NCBI GenBank assembly: GCA_016867265.1
Contig: VGJW01000002.1
Coordinates: 62,001-126,000, forward strand
Length of the DNA: 64,000 bases
From: Candidatus Tanganyikabacteria bacterium
Lineage (GTDB): Bacteria; Cyanobacteriota; Sericytochromatia; S15B-MN24; VGJW01
Reading direction: 5' to 3'
Positions 1 to 8,460 of the stretch are shown here, piece by piece (positions within the stretch are counted from its first letter, which is position 1; each line of letters starts with the position of its first letter). The translations under genes were made by a program, and so were the position numbers. The notes beneath the pieces are model-generated. The model was not told the origin of the DNA. It ran no database searches and saw only the letters and a program-made list of their open reading frames with translations.

Positions 1-306
1 AGGCCCGCTCGTGATGCCGACCATGCCTTCGGGCGGCTTGGGCGCGCCGAGCAACTGGACCCGGTAGGCGGGTGCCGAGGTGCCAGGGTCCATCACGGCG
101 TAGTCGGCGGCCTCGCCGTTGCTCTCCTCGACCAGGGCCGTGACGGCATCCTGGACCATGGCGGCACCCACGGTCCGGGCGACCGTGCTCAAGCGTGATA
201 CCGCCCGTGTTGCGGAGTTGGGCAGTGCGCTGAGGCTATCGGTCGCGCAGCCGGGAAGGGAGATGATGAGTGTGGCTGCCAGCAGGGCCTTGGGTAGGCG
301 GGACAT
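1..306 (-). CDS. Lipoprotein of unknown function (3' end beyond left edge)
   Basis: Reading leftward from an ATG at 306, an AGGAGG Shine-Dalgarno lies about 6 bases upstream. The first residues (MSRLPKALLAATLIISLPGC) form a lipoprotein signal peptide with lipobox LPGC, so the mature protein should be lipid-anchored at the Cys. The 102 visible codons stay open to the window edge, so the C-terminus is missing. After the Cys the protein is Ala/Thr/Val-rich, with no domain I recognise. It lies about 100 bases downstream of ctpA on the same strand but has its own strong ribosome site. Function unknown. Confidence 0.75.
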   Translation of the reverse strand, partial: MSRLPKALLAATLIISLPGCATDSLSALPNSATRAVSRLSTVARTVGAAMVQDAVTALVEESNGEAADYAVMDPGTSAPAYRVQLLGAPKPPEGMVGITSGP

Positions 307-339
307 CGGGTTCCTCCTGAAGGGTCCTCGTCCGGACCG

Positions 340-377
340 GGGGTGTATCCCCATCGTACCCAGCCTGCTTACAGGCA
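340..377 (-). terminator. Small hairpins downstream of ctpA
   Basis: Two short inverted repeats lie between the ctpA stop and the next gene: GCCTG-CTTA-CAGGC at 364-377 and GGGG-TGTAT-CCCC at 340-352. Neither is followed by a T-run, so intrinsic termination is uncertain. They may simply mark the end of the uvrC-envC-ctpA transcript. Confidence 0.3.
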
Positions 378-402
378 CGCTTTCAGTCGGAGAAGCTCCG
401 GA

Positions 403-2109
403 TCATCTTCCGATGAGGTCCTGCAGCGGCAGGTGGATGCGCACCGTCACGCCCCCCTGGTTGCCTTCCCGCGCCTTGACCTTGAGGTCCTCGCGTCCGA
501 ACGGCAGGCCCAAGTGTTGCAGGTAGCCCCGGACGTAGGCGGCCGTCGTCTCCGCCCGCCGGCTTGCGAGGGCTTCGCCTTCACGGCCCGTGGCCTCGCC
601 TTCGATCTCGATGTCGAAGTCCTTGTGGGAGGTGATGCGCTGCATCTGATCCGTGGACAGCCCGCGCACCTTGGTGGACAAATCGACCAGAAGTCGGGTG
701 ACCTCGTCCTCCTGCTGGCCCTGCAGGTCGAGCAGGCTGCTGACCGAGCCCTCCATCCGCTGAGTCGCCTCGAGGTCGATGGCGCTCTGGCCCTCGGCTT
801 CGGCCACCTGTTCGTCGCGGCGCATCTTGGATGCTTTCTCCAGAATGGCGGCGCGCGGGGGCAGCTTGACGACGGGGCCTTGTCCCAGACGCCCGCGAAT
901 GAATGCCAGCGCCTTCTGCAGCTGGGCGTCCCGGGCGTCACGCGCGACGTCATCGGAAGGTTCGGGCTCGGGTTCGTTCTTGGGGGTGGGCGCGGGCTCC
1001 TGGAGCAGGTCGGGGATGATGCCGCGCTTGTGAATGTCGTTGCCGCCCGCCGTCAGGTACTTGTTGGTCGTGATGGCAAGGCCGGCACCGCCCTCGAGCG
1101 GATGGACCGTCTGGACCAGGCCCTTGCCGAAGGTCGTCGTCCCGATGAGCGTTGCCACGCCGGCATCCTGCAGGGCGCCGGCCAGGATTTCGGAGGCAGA
1201 GGCGGAGCCGCCGTCGACCAAGACCACGAACGGCTTGCGCTTGTCCCAGAGTGCCTTGTTGCCGGTGCGCCGGATCATGCCCTCGGTAGGCAGCATGTCG
1301 CGGTTGCCATCGCGGTCGACAATCTGCACGACGGGCCCCTTGTCGATGAACATCAGGCCGATGGTCACGGCATTGGGCAGCAGCCCGCCCGGGTTGCCGC
1401 GCAGGTCGAGGACCAGCGCCCGCTGGCCGGCCACTTTCTGCAGGGCGTCGCGCATCTCGCGGTCCGCCGACTCGCTCATGAAGGTCGACAGGCGGATGTA
1501 GCCGACGTCACCCGGCAAGTTCCGGGCCCGGACGGCCTTGGTCACGATGTTGTCGCGGACGATGGACACGGTCCGGGGCTTGGCGCTCCCGCGCACGACC
1601 ACCAGCTTGACCGGGGTGCCCCGCTGCCCGCGAATCAGGCCGACAGCCTCGTCGATGGCCATGTCCTGGGTCGACTTGCCGTTAACCGAGATGATGTGAT
1701 CCCCGGCCTTGAGGCCAGCCTTCCATGCCGGCGTCTCCTCGATGGGGGCGATGACCGTCAGCTTCTTGTCCCGCATGCCGATCTGGATGCCGATGCCCGA
1801 GAAGGACCCTTGGCGCTCCTCCTGCATGCTTTTGAAGACCTTGGGCTCCATGAAGCGGGTGTAAGGGTCGTCCAAGGTCTCCAGCATGCCGCGGATCGCC
1901 CCGTACTCGAGCTTGGATTCGTCCCCCGGCGGGGACAGGAACTCGGTCCGGACCTTGTTGTAGACCTCGAAGAAGGTCCTGAAGTCCCGACTCTCCGCCG
2001 CCATCACGAGCGGATCGAAGCCCATTCCCAGGCCGAAGGACCCGGCCATCAGCCCTGCGAGCAACCCGACGCGTCCCACGGCCTTGGCGGCTTTTTGCCG
2101 GAACATCAT
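403..2109 (-). CDS. ctpA: S41 carboxy-terminal processing peptidase with C-terminal OmpA-like tail
   Basis: Exported serine protease of the CtpA/Prc family, trimming C-termini of envelope proteins. The start is the ATG at 2109 (MMFRQK), 8 bases after AGGAG; a longer upstream reading frame has no such site. A hydrophobic export signal covers about residues 11-38. A PDZ domain lies near 100-175 and the S41 core near 195-385. Catalytic residues fit Ser304 (SASASEI), Lys329 (FGKG) and Gln333, with the family's 25-residue Ser-Lys spacing. The unusual part is the C-terminus: after a Pro/Glu-rich linker and a likely coiled coil, residues about 480-568 resemble the OmpA peptidoglycan-binding fold (SRRAETTAAYVRGYL), although the usual TD motif is absent. 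It is last in the uvrC > envC-like > ctpA string; envC-ctpA pairing is common in diderms. Confidence 0.9.
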   Translation of the reverse strand: MMFRQKAAKAVGRVGLLAGLMAGSFGLGMGFDPLVMAAESRDFRTFFEVYNKVRTEFLSPPGDESKLEYGAIRGMLETLDDPYTRFMEPKVFKSMQEERQGSFSGIGIQIGMRDKKLTVIAPIEETPAWKAGLKAGDHIISVNGKSTQDMAIDEAVGLIRGQRGTPVKLVVVRGSAKPRTVSIVRDNIVTKAVRARNLPGDVGYIRLSTFMSESADREMRDALQKVAGQRALVLDLRGNPGGLLPNAVTIGLMFIDKGPVVQIVDRDGNRDMLPTEGMIRRTGNKALWDKRKPFVVLVDGGSASASEILAGALQDAGVATLIGTTTFGKGLVQTVHPLEGGAGLAITTNKYLTAGGNDIHKRGIIPDLLQEPAPTPKNEPEPEPSDDVARDARDAQLQKALAFIRGRLGQGPVVKLPPRAAILEKASKMRRDEQVAEAEGQSAIDLEATQRMEGSVSSLLDLQGQQEDEVTRLLVDLSTKVRGLSTDQMQRITSHKDFDIEIEGEATGREGEALASRRAETTAAYVRGYLQHLGLPFGREDLKVKAREGNQGGVTVRIHLPLQDLIGR

Positions 2110-2182
2110 TGACGCCACTCCTTCTGGTGGTCCCCCCGGGACGTTCCGGGGACCACACGTCTCGTCATCATACCCCCCGACT

Positions 2183-3379
2183 TCAGCGCAGGTAACCCGC
2201 AGGATTGACGGGAGCTCCGTTGCGTCTGACCTCGAAATGGAGATGGGGGCCCGTCGACAGACCGGTGGAGCCAATCTGGCCGATGGCCTGGCCGCGTGTC
2301 ACCTTCTGGCCGCTGCCGACGTGGATGGCGGACAGGTGACCGTAGAGCGTGGCCATCGATGCACCGTGGTCGATGATGATGACCTTGCCATAGCCGCCGT
2401 ACCAGCCCGCGAACAGGATGATGCCGGTGTCCGCTGCATAGACCGGACTGCCCATACGTCCGCCGAAGTCGATGCCGTGGTGGCGCTTGGCCACACGGTA
2501 GATCGGATGGATGCGCATCCCGAAGGGGCTGGTGATGCGTCCCCGGGCCGGCCATGCGAAGCGGCCGGTGCCCAGCCTGGCCCGGCTGCGCTGGGCCGCG
2601 AGCATCCTGCGGATGAAGGCCTCCAACTCGCGGCTGGTGCGCTCGAGCTGTTCCTCGGCGGCCTCCCACGCGGCGCGCTCGCTACGGATGCGCGAGACGA
2701 GGTCGGCCTGGGACACCTTCTGTTCCACCTGGTCGGCCTTCTGCGCCGAGATGGACCTGGTCTGGCGGTCGACCTCGCCCACCAACTCGTCGTAGCGCTG
2801 CTTCTTCTCGTGGACATCGGCCACCATGCGGTCCAGGCGATCCAGGAGGCGCTGGTCCGTCATCGAAACGTGCTTGAGGTACTGGTACCGCGTCAGGAAT
2901 GCGAAGAGGTCCGGCGCCGTGAGCAGGGCCTCCCAGTTGGAGACGTGTCGGAATTTGTGGATGGTCCTCAGGCGGTTCGAGGCCAGGGCCTGCTCCCGCG
3001 TGAAACGATCCTGGGCCCGGCGAAGTTCGCCGCGCGTCGCCGTCAGGCGGCGCTGGGCCCTGTTGAGCCGGAACCGGGAGTCCTCGAGGCGACGGCTCGT
3101 CTGCTCGACGGCCTGCTGGATCTCCGACAGCTTGCGGACGTGGGTCGTCTCGAGTCGACGTAATTCGCGGACGCGTCTGCGTGCCTCGCCGAGGCGCTGC
3201 TGCACGACCCGCTGTTGCTGCTGGGCCTGGGTCAGGCCCTTGACCGGACGGGCGGGGACCCGACCCGTCAACGGCGGCGGTGCCGGAACCTTGCGGTGCT
3301 CACGGGCTTCCGCGGCAGGCAGGCCGGACGACAGGGCAAGGAACAGCAGGGCCAGCAGCGACGCGACTTGCCTACGCAT
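2183..3379 (-). CDS. envC: Murein hydrolase activator EnvC-like, coiled coil plus M23 peptidase domain
   Basis: Periplasmic factor of the EnvC/NlpD type, acting on peptidoglycan or activating amidases at division. A signal peptide (MRRQVASLLALLFLALSSG) is followed by a long Arg/Glu/Gln-rich coiled coil (about residues 45-265) and a C-terminal M23/LytM domain (about 275-398). That domain carries HHGIDFGG and HLHFEV, so the metal-binding His/Asp residues look intact and it could be an active endopeptidase. I prefer the ATG at 3379, because GGGAG lies 7 bases upstream; a GTG at 3385 is only one base from that site. The start overlaps the uvrC stop by 8 bases, so translation is probably coupled. 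ctpA follows after 73 bases. Confidence 0.88.
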   Translation of the reverse strand: MRRQVASLLALLFLALSSGLPAAEAREHRKVPAPPPLTGRVPARPVKGLTQAQQQQRVVQQRLGEARRRVRELRRLETTHVRKLSEIQQAVEQTSRRLEDSRFRLNRAQRRLTATRGELRRAQDRFTREQALASNRLRTIHKFRHVSNWEALLTAPDLFAFLTRYQYLKHVSMTDQRLLDRLDRMVADVHEKKQRYDELVGEVDRQTRSISAQKADQVEQKVSQADLVSRIRSERAAWEAAEEQLERTSRELEAFIRRMLAAQRSRARLGTGRFAWPARGRITSPFGMRIHPIYRVAKRHHGIDFGGRMGSPVYAADTGIILFAGWYGGYGKVIIIDHGASMATLYGHLSAIHVGSGQKVTRGQAIGQIGSTGLSTGPHLHFEVRRNGAPVNPAGYLR

Positions 3380-5222
3380 CGGCACGCTCCCGGTGAGGGT
3401 CAGGCGTCAGGGATCGGCAGATGCGCTCCGCGAGCGGGCGGGGAATGCCACCACGCCTGGCCAGTTCGGCGGCCGGCATCGACCGCATCGCATCCACGGA
3501 GCCCAGCCGTTCCAGCAGTTGGACCTTGCGGCGCGGCCCCAGGCCCTCGATGCCGTCCAGCGCGCTACGCGTACCCGCCTTGCCGCGTCGCTTGCGATGC
3601 AGGCCGAGCGCGAACCGATGGGCCTCGTCGCGGATATGCTGCACCAGCAGGCGGGCCGGGGCATCCGGGGCCAGCAGGACAGGGTCGGGGCGATCGGGCA
3701 GGAACATGGCCTCGAGGCGCTTCGCCAGGCCGAAGACCGGCTGGTCCTCGAGGCCCAGGGCTCCGAGTGCCCGGACGGCCGCGGCCAGTTGGCCGGGCCC
3801 GCCGTCGATCAGGATCAGGTCAGGCAGCGGCGTGCCTTCTTCCAGCAGGCGCTTGTAGCGACGGCCGACCACTTCCTCCATGCCGGCGAAGTCATCGCCG
3901 CCTCGCGCCGTCCGGATGCGGAAGTGCCGGTAGGCCTCCTTGGCCGGACGACCCTCCCGGAACACGACCAGCGAGGCGACCGCCTCGATACCCTGGGTGT
4001 GCGAGAGGTCGAAGCCTTCGATGTGGCGGGGCGGGGCGTCGAGGTCGAGTGCCTCGGCCAATGCGGTCAGGGCATCGTCCTTGCGGGTTTCGGCCGCAAG
4101 GCGCCGGGCAAGGCTGAGCCGTTCGAGGCCCGTGCGGGCGTTGTCGGCCGCCATGTCCAGCAAGGTCACGCGCGCACCCCGCTTGGGTACGGACAGCCTG
4201 ACCTTGCTGCCGCGTGCGGCGCCCAGCATCTCCATCAAGGCTTCGGCCGCCTCGGGCTCGACCGGTGCCAGGATTTCCGGGGGAACCCGCAGGTCCTCGT
4301 AGCCGCGGGCGAGGAAGGCCCCGAGGATGTCTGCCGCGAGGTCCGGATCCCGCGGGTCGGTCCCGGGCGGCAGGTCGAGGCCATGTTCCCGGCGACCCGT
4401 TACCTTGCCGCCACGGACCTGCAGCACTTCCACGCACGCAAAGGCCTCGCCGACAGCCACGTGCAGGACGTCCATGTCCTGGTCCGAAGGGCCCACGGTG
4501 ATCTGGCGGACAATGACCTTGCGCAAGGCCTCGAGCGTGTCCCGAAGCCTGGCCGCCTGCTCGAAGTCGAGCCGGTCGGCGGCGGCGGCCATGTCCGTCT
4601 CGAGGCGGCGCTGCAGGTCGCTGGCCCGCCCTTCAAGGAAGTCTTGGACACCTTCCACGAGCCCCCGGTAGGTGGCCGGGTCGACCTTGCCCTGGCACGG
4701 GGCGAGACAGCGGCCGATGTCGTAGTTGAGGCAGGGCCGGTCGCGGTAGGGCGGACGTGCCTTCTTGCGCAGCGGAAACATCCTGCCGGCCAGGTGCAGG
4801 GTCGCGCGCATCGCGCCGGCGTCCGGGAAAGGGCCGAAGTAGCGTGCGCCGTCGGCCTTGCGGCGACGGACGACGAGCAGCCTCGGGTAGGCTTCGTCGA
4901 GCGTCAGCTTGAGCCAGGGATAGGTGGCGTCGTCCCTCAGCCGAATGTTGAAGAACGGCTGGTGTTGCTTGATCAGCGTGTTCTCGAGGTTCAATGCGTC
5001 AGCAGCCGTTGGCGTCCGAACGACCTCGACGGCGTGGACCCTTGCCGCAAGCAGGCGGGTCTTGGCCGATTGCCCGGCGTCGTCGCGGAAATAGGAACGG
5101 ACCCGCTGGCGCAGGTTGACGGCCTTGCCGATATAGAGGAGGGTGCCGGCCTCGTCCCGGAACATGTAGCACCCGGGCTGGGCAGGCAGGTCCACGAGCT
5201 GGGCAGCCAAAAGGTCGTGCAT
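3372..5222 (-). CDS. uvrC: Excinuclease ABC subunit C
   Basis: UvrC nuclease of nucleotide-excision repair; with UvrB it makes the 3' and 5' incisions around bulky DNA lesions in the cytoplasm. The 616-residue length is normal. The N-terminus has the GIY-YIG nuclease (GCYMFRD...LLYIGKAVNLRQRV), a UVR motif lies near residues 190-230, and the C-terminal half has the RNase H-like endonuclease domain (LILIDGGPGQL). A helix-hairpin-helix (LDGIEGLGPRRKVQLLERLG) closes the protein. The start is the ATG at 5222, following GAAGG on the minus strand and giving the family N-terminus; the longer upstream frame has none. It heads the uvrC-envC-ctpA string and is divergent from the glycoside hydrolase gene. 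Confidence 0.97.
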   Translation of the reverse strand: MHDLLAAQLVDLPAQPGCYMFRDEAGTLLYIGKAVNLRQRVRSYFRDDAGQSAKTRLLAARVHAVEVVRTPTAADALNLENTLIKQHQPFFNIRLRDDATYPWLKLTLDEAYPRLLVVRRRKADGARYFGPFPDAGAMRATLHLAGRMFPLRKKARPPYRDRPCLNYDIGRCLAPCQGKVDPATYRGLVEGVQDFLEGRASDLQRRLETDMAAAADRLDFEQAARLRDTLEALRKVIVRQITVGPSDQDMDVLHVAVGEAFACVEVLQVRGGKVTGRREHGLDLPPGTDPRDPDLAADILGAFLARGYEDLRVPPEILAPVEPEAAEALMEMLGAARGSKVRLSVPKRGARVTLLDMAADNARTGLERLSLARRLAAETRKDDALTALAEALDLDAPPRHIEGFDLSHTQGIEAVASLVVFREGRPAKEAYRHFRIRTARGGDDFAGMEEVVGRRYKRLLEEGTPLPDLILIDGGPGQLAAAVRALGALGLEDQPVFGLAKRLEAMFLPDRPDPVLLAPDAPARLLVQHIRDEAHRFALGLHRKRRGKAGTRSALDGIEGLGPRRKVQLLERLGSVDAMRSMPAAELARRGGIPRPLAERICRSLTPDPHRERADA

Positions 5223-5231
5223 GCGGCCTTC

Positions 5232-5262
5232 ATTATAGTGGCCGCACTCCTCTGGGCATAAT
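5232..5262. promoter_or_regulatory. Possible divergent promoter elements between uvrC and the hydrolase gene
   Basis: The 49-base gap between the two divergent starts holds a perfect TATAAT on the minus strand (5237-5232, upstream of uvrC) and CATAAT on the plus strand (5257-5262). In DNA this GC-rich such hexamers stand out, but no good -35 matches are visible at 16-18 bases, so this is only a suggestion. Confidence 0.3.
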
Positions 5263-5271
5263 GGACGAACG

Positions 5272-6588
5272 ATGCTGCAGTGGTCGGTGAACCTGAACCC
5301 TGCCCGGTTGTGCCCGGATCTCGATGTCGCCACGCAGGAGCGCGTGCTCGAGCGCCTGCTGCCCAAGGTCCGGGAACTCGGGGCGTCCATGGTGCGGACG
5401 GATCTCCTGTGGCGGCAGGTGCAACCCGAGCCGGGCCCCTTCCGGCCTGAGGCGGTGGCCTTCTACAGGCACCTGTTGGCCCGTTTGCGGGAAGAGGGCC
5501 TTGGGGTCTGGGCCGTGTTGTACAACCCGCCGGACTGGGTGATGGAGCGCGCGGGGCGTGATCGCGCCGCCTTCCTGGATGCCTGGGCCCGCTACCTCGA
5601 GCTGCTGGCTGGCCTAGATGACGGGGCGGTGGCCGTCTGGCAGGTCTGGAACGAGCCGAACAACTGGTTGGCCGCAGCCAAGGGCGATGCCGCGCTCTTC
5701 GCCACCCGCCGCGTCACCCTGCGAGGCCGCGAAGTCGACCTGCCTACCGAGGTCCGATGGCCCATCCTGGAAGGCATGCACCGCATCGCTCGGGCGGCGC
5801 TGGGCAGCGAGGCGCGCCTTGCCGTCAACATCCTGGCGGACATCGGCGACCTGGTGCCGCTCGACCTGCCCGATTGGGCCACGTGGGACGGTTTCCTCGA
5901 GGCCTACATGGCCCGCTGCGGGGACTGGGTCGACGTGATCGGGCTTGACCACTACCCGGACACGTGGGTGCCGGGCTTGGGTGCCGAGGTCTGGCGGCCC
6001 CTCGAACGCCTGCGTGCCCTGATCGCCGATCCGCGATCCGCTTGCTGGGGCAAGGCCCTGTGCGTGGCCGAGACCGGCTATGCCAGCTGCGGGCAGGTAC
6101 GCATGCCTTGGGGCGGTTCGATGTTTGCCGACCTCCACGACGAGTCCGGTATGGCCCGGTGGTATGCACGTGCCCTGCCGCGGCTCGCGGAGTTGGCCGG
6201 ACCGGACTCATTGCCGAACCAGGATATGCACGTCGTGAATCTCTACGAACTGGTCGATCCCCCGAGGCCCATCGCCCATGAAGGCCTGGTCGCCATCGAG
6301 AATCACTTTGGCCTGCTTGCGGCGGATACGACCCCCAAGCCTGCTTGGGACGTCTGTCGCGGGATCATGCAGGGGGAGGTCGTTGCGGACGTACCCCGGG
6401 CCACGGGCGGGACAGGCCCCCTGCGCTGGTATGTCGAGGCGTCGCGTGCCTCTCGCACCCTTCAACGGCTGGTTCGTCCCGTGGCCCGGGGGCTGGGCAG
6501 GACCCTGGCGCCTCGGCTGGACCGGCACGATCGCTGGCTGGTGGGACTGGGCGCGGCTTGGTTGCTCTGGCGCAGGTGGCGCGGATGA
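5272..6588 (+). CDS. Clan GH-A glycoside hydrolase-like protein with C-terminal hydrophobic tail
   Basis: A 438-residue TIM-barrel protein of the GH5/GH39-like type. The putative acid/base Glu128 lies in WNEPNNW and the putative nucleophile Glu267 in CVAETGY, the order and spacing expected for clan GH-A retaining enzymes. GLDHYPDTW near residue 225 is typical of a barrel strand end. Substrate cannot be told. There is no signal peptide, which is odd for a polysaccharide hydrolase. Instead the extreme C-terminus (about 420-438) is a short hydrophobic stretch ending in Arg/Trp residues (WLLWRRWRG), suggesting a tail anchor at the inner membrane. The stop overlaps the next start (ATGA), coupling it to a DrrAB-like ABC exporter, so it may process a glycan or glycolipid made or exported there. 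Confidence 0.75.
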   Translation: MLQWSVNLNPARLCPDLDVATQERVLERLLPKVRELGASMVRTDLLWRQVQPEPGPFRPEAVAFYRHLLARLREEGLGVWAVLYNPPDWVMERAGRDRAAFLDAWARYLELLAGLDDGAVAVWQVWNEPNNWLAAAKGDAALFATRRVTLRGREVDLPTEVRWPILEGMHRIARAALGSEARLAVNILADIGDLVPLDLPDWATWDGFLEAYMARCGDWVDVIGLDHYPDTWVPGLGAEVWRPLERLRALIADPRSACWGKALCVAETGYASCGQVRMPWGGSMFADLHDESGMARWYARALPRLAELAGPDSLPNQDMHVVNLYELVDPPRPIAHEGLVAIENHFGLLAADTTPKPAWDVCRGIMQGEVVADVPRATGGTGPLRWYVEASRASRTLQRLVRPVARGLGRTLAPRLDRHDRWLVGLGAAWLLWRRWRG

Positions 6589-7523
6589 CCGGAGTCGCGA
6601 TTCTGACGAGTGGCCTCGGGCGCCGGTTCGGGGACCTCGAGGCGGTGGCCCCCCTTGATCTCGAGGTCCGCCGGGGCGAGGTACTGGGTTTCCTGGGCCC
6701 CAATGGCGCAGGAAAGACCACCTGCACCCGCATGCTTTCGACCCTCCTCGAACCTACTTGCGGTTCGGCCATCGTGCTCGGTCATGATCTCGAGGCAGGG
6801 GCCGAAGCCATCCGCAAGCGGGTCGGCGTGCTGACGGAGCAACCGGGCTTGCATCCGCGCCTGACGCCACGGGAGCACCTTGCCTTCTTCGCCGGGTTGC
6901 ACGGCCTGTCGCGTCCGGGACGCCGCATCGATGCTCAGTTGGCGTTGCTGGGCCTCGAGGAGCACGCGGATCGCCCCATGGCCGGATTTTCCAAGGGTAT
7001 GGCGCAGAAGGTCGCCTTGGCGCGGACCCTGTTGCACCAGCCGGATCTGGTCTTCCTGGACGAGCCGACGTCCGGTCTCGACGTGGACAGCTGCCGTGTC
7101 GTTCGCGACCTTGTGCTCGAGCTGCGTCGTCGCGGCACCACCGTCTTTCTCGCCACGCACCTCATGGACGAGGCCGAGCGCCTTTGCGATCGGGTGGCCA
7201 TCTTCAGGCACCGGTTGCTGGCTCTGGACGCGCCCGAAGCCCTCCGGGCGCGTTTCGGAGGGCAGCGTGTGGCGTTCCGACTGGACGACGTGCCCGGAGA
7301 TCTCGAGTCGGTCCTGCGGGAAGTGCCTTGGGTGCGCGATTATGCGTGGCAGGGTGGAGAGCTGTTGGTTCGCGTCGATCAACCCGACTTGCGCACGCCC
7401 GATCTCGTAGGTCACCTCGTGGCCCGGGGTGCTCGGGTCCGACAGGTACGGGCCGCGACGGCGACGCTCGAGGAGGCCGTCCTCGGCACCCTGGGCATCG
7501 CCCCTGCGGGTGATGACGCTTGA
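6585..7523 (+). CDS. ABC transporter ATP-binding protein, DrrA/CcmA-like
   Basis: Cytoplasmic ATPase subunit of an ABC exporter, 312 residues. The start is the ATG of the ATGA overlap with the hydrolase gene. Walker A is GPNGAGKTT (38-46), followed by a Q-loop region (LTEQPGLHPRLTP), the signature FSKGMAQKVALAR and Walker B plus D-loop LVFLDEPTSGLD; a switch His follows in FLATHLMD. The roughly 90-residue C-terminal extension is usual for this subfamily, which pairs with separate ABC-2 permeases and exports drugs, lipids or polysaccharides. The permease gene follows with a TTGA overlap. Substrate unknown. Confidence 0.92.
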   Translation: MTGVAILTSGLGRRFGDLEAVAPLDLEVRRGEVLGFLGPNGAGKTTCTRMLSTLLEPTCGSAIVLGHDLEAGAEAIRKRVGVLTEQPGLHPRLTPREHLAFFAGLHGLSRPGRRIDAQLALLGLEEHADRPMAGFSKGMAQKVALARTLLHQPDLVFLDEPTSGLDVDSCRVVRDLVLELRRRGTTVFLATHLMDEAERLCDRVAIFRHRLLALDAPEALRARFGGQRVAFRLDDVPGDLESVLREVPWVRDYAWQGGELLVRVDQPDLRTPDLVGHLVARGARVRQVRAATATLEEAVLGTLGIAPAGDDA

Positions 7524-8398
7524 ATACCCGCCGGATGGGCTGGCTGCTGTGGCGCGAGGCGCTCGACCTGTGGCGCAACCGACGCCTGTTTGTCGGCGTC
7601 ATCGTGGTGCCTCTGGTCCTGGCTGCCGGGATGATGCCTGGCCTTCTGGCCATCGTGGCCCGGACCGAGCAGGCCGTCTCGGCCCAGGTACAGGTCATGC
7701 GCGTTCGCCAGGAACTGCTTGGCGAGCGCGTCGAGCCTCGCAGCCAGAAGGCAGGGCGGGGACAGGCGGGGCCGAATCCCGTCGCGTTGCTGCACCCCCG
7801 GTTGGCGAATGAGCCGGCAGGTCGGCAGGTGCTCTGGTTGATCGTGCTGGTGTCACTCGGCTACATCACGATTTTCCCGCTGGTGCTCCCGTTGACGACA
7901 GCGGCCAACGCCCTGGTGCAGGAGCGCACGGAAGGCACGCTCGAGCCCGTGCTGGCGACGCCCGTCGCGACCCACGAGCTGTTGTGGGCCAAGGTCCTGG
8001 GTGCCAGCCTGCCGCCCGTGGCCATCACATGGCTCTCCTGGTGCATCCAGCTTGGGGTCGCGGCGCACTTCCTGGGCTGGCCTGCGGTCCGGGATGTCCT
8101 CGTGACCCCGGGCTGGGTCATGGTCGTGTTCGGGGGGGCACCTGCGGCCTCGATGCTCGTGACGCTGGTCCTCGTGCTCCTGTCGGCACGTATCCCGGAT
8201 GCCCGGGCGGCCCAGCAATGGGGCGCGCTCGTCGTGCTGCCCGCCATGGGCCTGCAGGCGGCCTTGCTTTCCGGAGCCGTGCGGACAGATGGCGTCTTGC
8301 CGTGGATTCTGCTGCCGTGGCTGCTGCTGCTCTGGCCCGCATACCGGATGGCCGTGCGGGTCTTCGACCGGGGCGCCATTCTGGCCCTACGACGATGA
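7520..8398 (+). CDS. ABC-2 type permease
   Basis: Membrane subunit for the preceding ATPase, 292 residues with about six hydrophobic segments. A long loop after the first membrane helix is followed by the ABC-2 signature region ALVQERTEGTLEPVLATPV, which sits at the coupling interface in this family. The chosen TTG start at 7520 overlaps the previous TGA, as other junctions here do; an internal ATG at 7535 is possible, but no clear Shine-Dalgarno marks either. Together with the ATPase and the glycoside hydrolase it forms a three-gene coupled unit. Confidence 0.88.
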   Translation: MNTRRMGWLLWREALDLWRNRRLFVGVIVVPLVLAAGMMPGLLAIVARTEQAVSAQVQVMRVRQELLGERVEPRSQKAGRGQAGPNPVALLHPRLANEPAGRQVLWLIVLVSLGYITIFPLVLPLTTAANALVQERTEGTLEPVLATPVATHELLWAKVLGASLPPVAITWLSWCIQLGVAAHFLGWPAVRDVLVTPGWVMVVFGGAPAASMLVTLVLVLLSARIPDARAAQQWGALVVLPAMGLQAALLSGAVRTDGVLPWILLPWLLLLWPAYRMAVRVFDRGAILALRR

Positions 8399-8460
8399 AC
8401 GCCGTCGCAATCGTGCCGTCGGCCACTTGCAGCTTGACTGCCTTGCATTAGGGTGGACAA

